Origin: Flexithrix dorotheae DSM 6795
Lineage (GTDB): Bacteria > Bacteroidota > Bacteroidia > Cytophagales > Flammeovirgaceae
Direction: 5' to 3'
Length of the DNA stretch: 64,000 bases
Assembly (NCBI RefSeq): GCF_000379765.1
Contig: NZ_KB903454.1
Location: 62,001-126,000 of the forward strand
Shown: positions 62,849-64,000 of the stretch, in pieces
Numbering within the stretch: position 1 is the stretch's first letter
Layout of the letters: every line of letters starts with the position of its first letter
The notes under the pieces: generated by a model
Databases searched by the model: none
Seen by the model: only the letters and a program-made list of their open reading frames with translations
What the model was told of the DNA's origin: nothing
Program-made: the position numbers and the translations under genes

Positions 62849-64000
62849 TGCAAACTTCATTTTCATTTACAAGTACGCCTCAAATACATTTTGGTGTTGG
62901 AAAATTTAAGTTATTACCTCGGCTCATTAATAACTATGGAAAAAATGTGCTGATATTAACCGGAGCAAAGTCTTTCACAAGTTCTGTTAATTGGGATATT
63001 TTAAGAGAAAGTTTGGATGACTTAGAGATCAGTTTTGCCCATTTTGAAATTCCCAATGAACCTTCTCCTAACCAGATTGACCATTGTGTGAAGCAATTTA
63101 GAGAAAACGATTTGCGAGTTATTCTGGCCATAGGTGGAGGAAGTGTACTTGATGCAGGCAAAGCTGTGTCGGCCATGATTCCTTTAAACAAGCCGGTTAA
63201 GAATTACCTTGAGGGAGTTGGAACAGGGGAAAGTCATCCTGGGATAAAAATTCCATTTATTGCGGTACCAACTACCTCTGGCACAGGCAGCGAAACCACC
63301 AAAAATGCAGTAATTACGGAGGTAGGTAAAAATGGGTTTAAGAAATCACTAAGGCATGATAATTTCGTGCCTGACCTTGCTGTGGTGGACCCTTCACTCA
63401 CTTTATCCACTCCAAAAAATCAAACTGCCCATAGCGGAATGGATGCCTTCACTCAGCTGGTAGAATCTTACCTTTCCACAAAATCTAACCTAATGACCGA
63501 TTCACTTGCCATTAAGGCCTTGAACCAGTTAAAAGATGGATTACCATTGGCTGTAAATGAGGGAGCAAATATAGAAGGCCGAACCAAAATGGCTTATGCT
63601 TCTATGATTTCCGGAATTACCTTAGCTAATGCAGGCTTAGGTACTATCCATGGTTTTGCCTCTTCTGTTGGAGGAAAATGTAATATTCCCCATGGATTAA
63701 TTTGCGGTTCATTAATGGGAATTGTAAATAGAATTACGGTGAGAGAACTTAGAAAACAAGATGCCACTAATCTGGCATTAAGCAAATATGCCAGACTGGG
63801 CAGAATGTTTAGTCAAAAAGATGATAAGGGGAAAGATTATCAAATTGATTTTCTGCTGGATCAAATAGACCAATGGATTGAGGAATTTGAAATCGCTAAA
63901 CTTTCCAGGTTTAATTTAGAAGAACAGTTAATTCCATCAATTATAAAAGAAACCGGAAATAAAAATAATCCTTATCAGCTTAACCCTGCCGAACTGGATG
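62848..64000 (+). CDS. Iron-containing alcohol dehydrogenase, 3'-truncated by the window
   Basis: 384 codons are visible and the frame stays open to the last base. The NAD-binding GGGSVLDAGK, TTSGTGSETT and DAFTQLVES plus the metal-ligand regions (HSGMDAF, TIHGFASS and CNIPHGL) place it in the Fe-ADH family, which interconverts alcohols and aldehydes or lactaldehyde with NAD(H). The start ATG overlaps the previous stop by one base (TAATG). It is part of the regulator-monooxygenase-dehydrogenase operon; the rest lies beyond the window. A specific substrate cannot be told. Confidence 0.92.
   Translation, partial: MQTSFSFTSTPQIHFGVGKFKLLPRLINNYGKNVLILTGAKSFTSSVNWDILRESLDDLEISFAHFEIPNEPSPNQIDHCVKQFRENDLRVILAIGGGSVLDAGKAVSAMIPLNKPVKNYLEGVGTGESHPGIKIPFIAVPTTSGTGSETTKNAVITEVGKNGFKKSLRHDNFVPDLAVVDPSLTLSTPKNQTAHSGMDAFTQLVESYLSTKSNLMTDSLAIKALNQLKDGLPLAVNEGANIEGRTKMAYASMISGITLANAGLGTIHGFASSVGGKCNIPHGLICGSLMGIVNRITVRELRKQDATNLALSKYARLGRMFSQKDDKGKDYQIDFLLDQIDQWIEEFEIAKLSRFNLEEQLIPSIIKETGNKNNPYQLNPAELD

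Noticed and set aside
62934-63191. 85-codon minus-strand frame
   Set aside because: It is antisense to the Fe-alcohol dehydrogenase coding frame, which is longer and matches a family.
1-64000. CRISPR array, IS element, prophage or integron
   Set aside because: No regularly spaced repeats, transposase, integrase or phage genes were seen.

Overview
The window looks like a chromosomal segment of a low-GC, gliding-type Bacteroidota, most likely order Cytophagales (inference). Supporting evidence: a type IX secretion (T9SS) PorV/PorU-like pair, an S8 protease ending in a T9SS-type sorting tail, TonB receptors of the OMP_b-brl_3 type, Bat (aerotolerance) proteins, a LytTR/LytS-type two-component pair, promoters resembling TTG-N18-23-TAnnTTTG, and a near absence of Shine-Dalgarno sequences. 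Three genes probably start at TTG or GTG. I found no rRNA, tRNA, CRISPR array, intact IS element or prophage. About 45 genes are supported, two of them cut by the window edges (1..364 and 62848..64000).

Layout. 1-2.8 kb: the end of a PepSY-like protein, an ECF sigma factor, and a divergent membrane histidine kinase. 2.7-7.4 kb: a murein-peptide / D-amino-acid module (secreted D-aminoacylase-like amidohydrolase, L-Ala-D/L-Glu-type epimerase, secreted PGRP-like amidase, D-serine dehydratase-like PLP enzyme) around a divergent control region with two dyads. 7.4-20.4 kb: YheT-like hydrolase, Nudix CoA pyrophosphatase, beta-barrel protein, BatA-domain protein, M14 peptidase, Skp/OmpH, TPR lipoprotein, ADP-heptose epimerase HldD, and a BatB/BatC-like pair. 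20.6-29.8 kb: small unknown proteins, a very acidic unknown protein, RecQ, a degenerate receiver protein, QueD, LpxB, an exported unknown protein and glutaminase. 30.3-34.9 kb: pyruvate kinase behind twin palindromes, haem A synthase, LytTR regulator and kinase. 35.5-39 kb: AraC-family regulator and TonB receptor, with a shared ~19-bp repeat flanking the regulator gene. 39.1-53.4 kb: PorU and PorV, an NTF2-like exported protein, a SpoIIE phosphatase with periplasmic beta-sandwich domains, and the large S8 protease. 53.7-64 kb: heptose-7-phosphate kinase, aminotransferase, DUF2461 protein, alpha/beta hydrolase, cytochrome-like FG-GAP lipoprotein, GntR regulator, aldo-keto reductase, and a Nudix/NrtR-like regulator followed by an ABM monooxygenase and an Fe-alcohol dehydrogenase.

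How it fits together. LpxB, HldD and the heptose kinase serve lipopolysaccharide synthesis from three separate places. PorU/PorV would export and anchor cargo such as the S8 protease. The most checkable new signal is a 19-bp sequence containing a perfect dyad (AAGTAC-CA-GTACTT). It occurs identically just before the NrtR-like regulator gene and upstream of the aminotransferase-heptose kinase operon about 6 kb away. A symmetric variant lies upstream of the Nudix CoA pyrophosphatase gene. I suggest a small regulon of the NrtR-like protein. Nothing here is unmistakably a new multi-gene system; the novelty is mainly in regulation and domain combinations.
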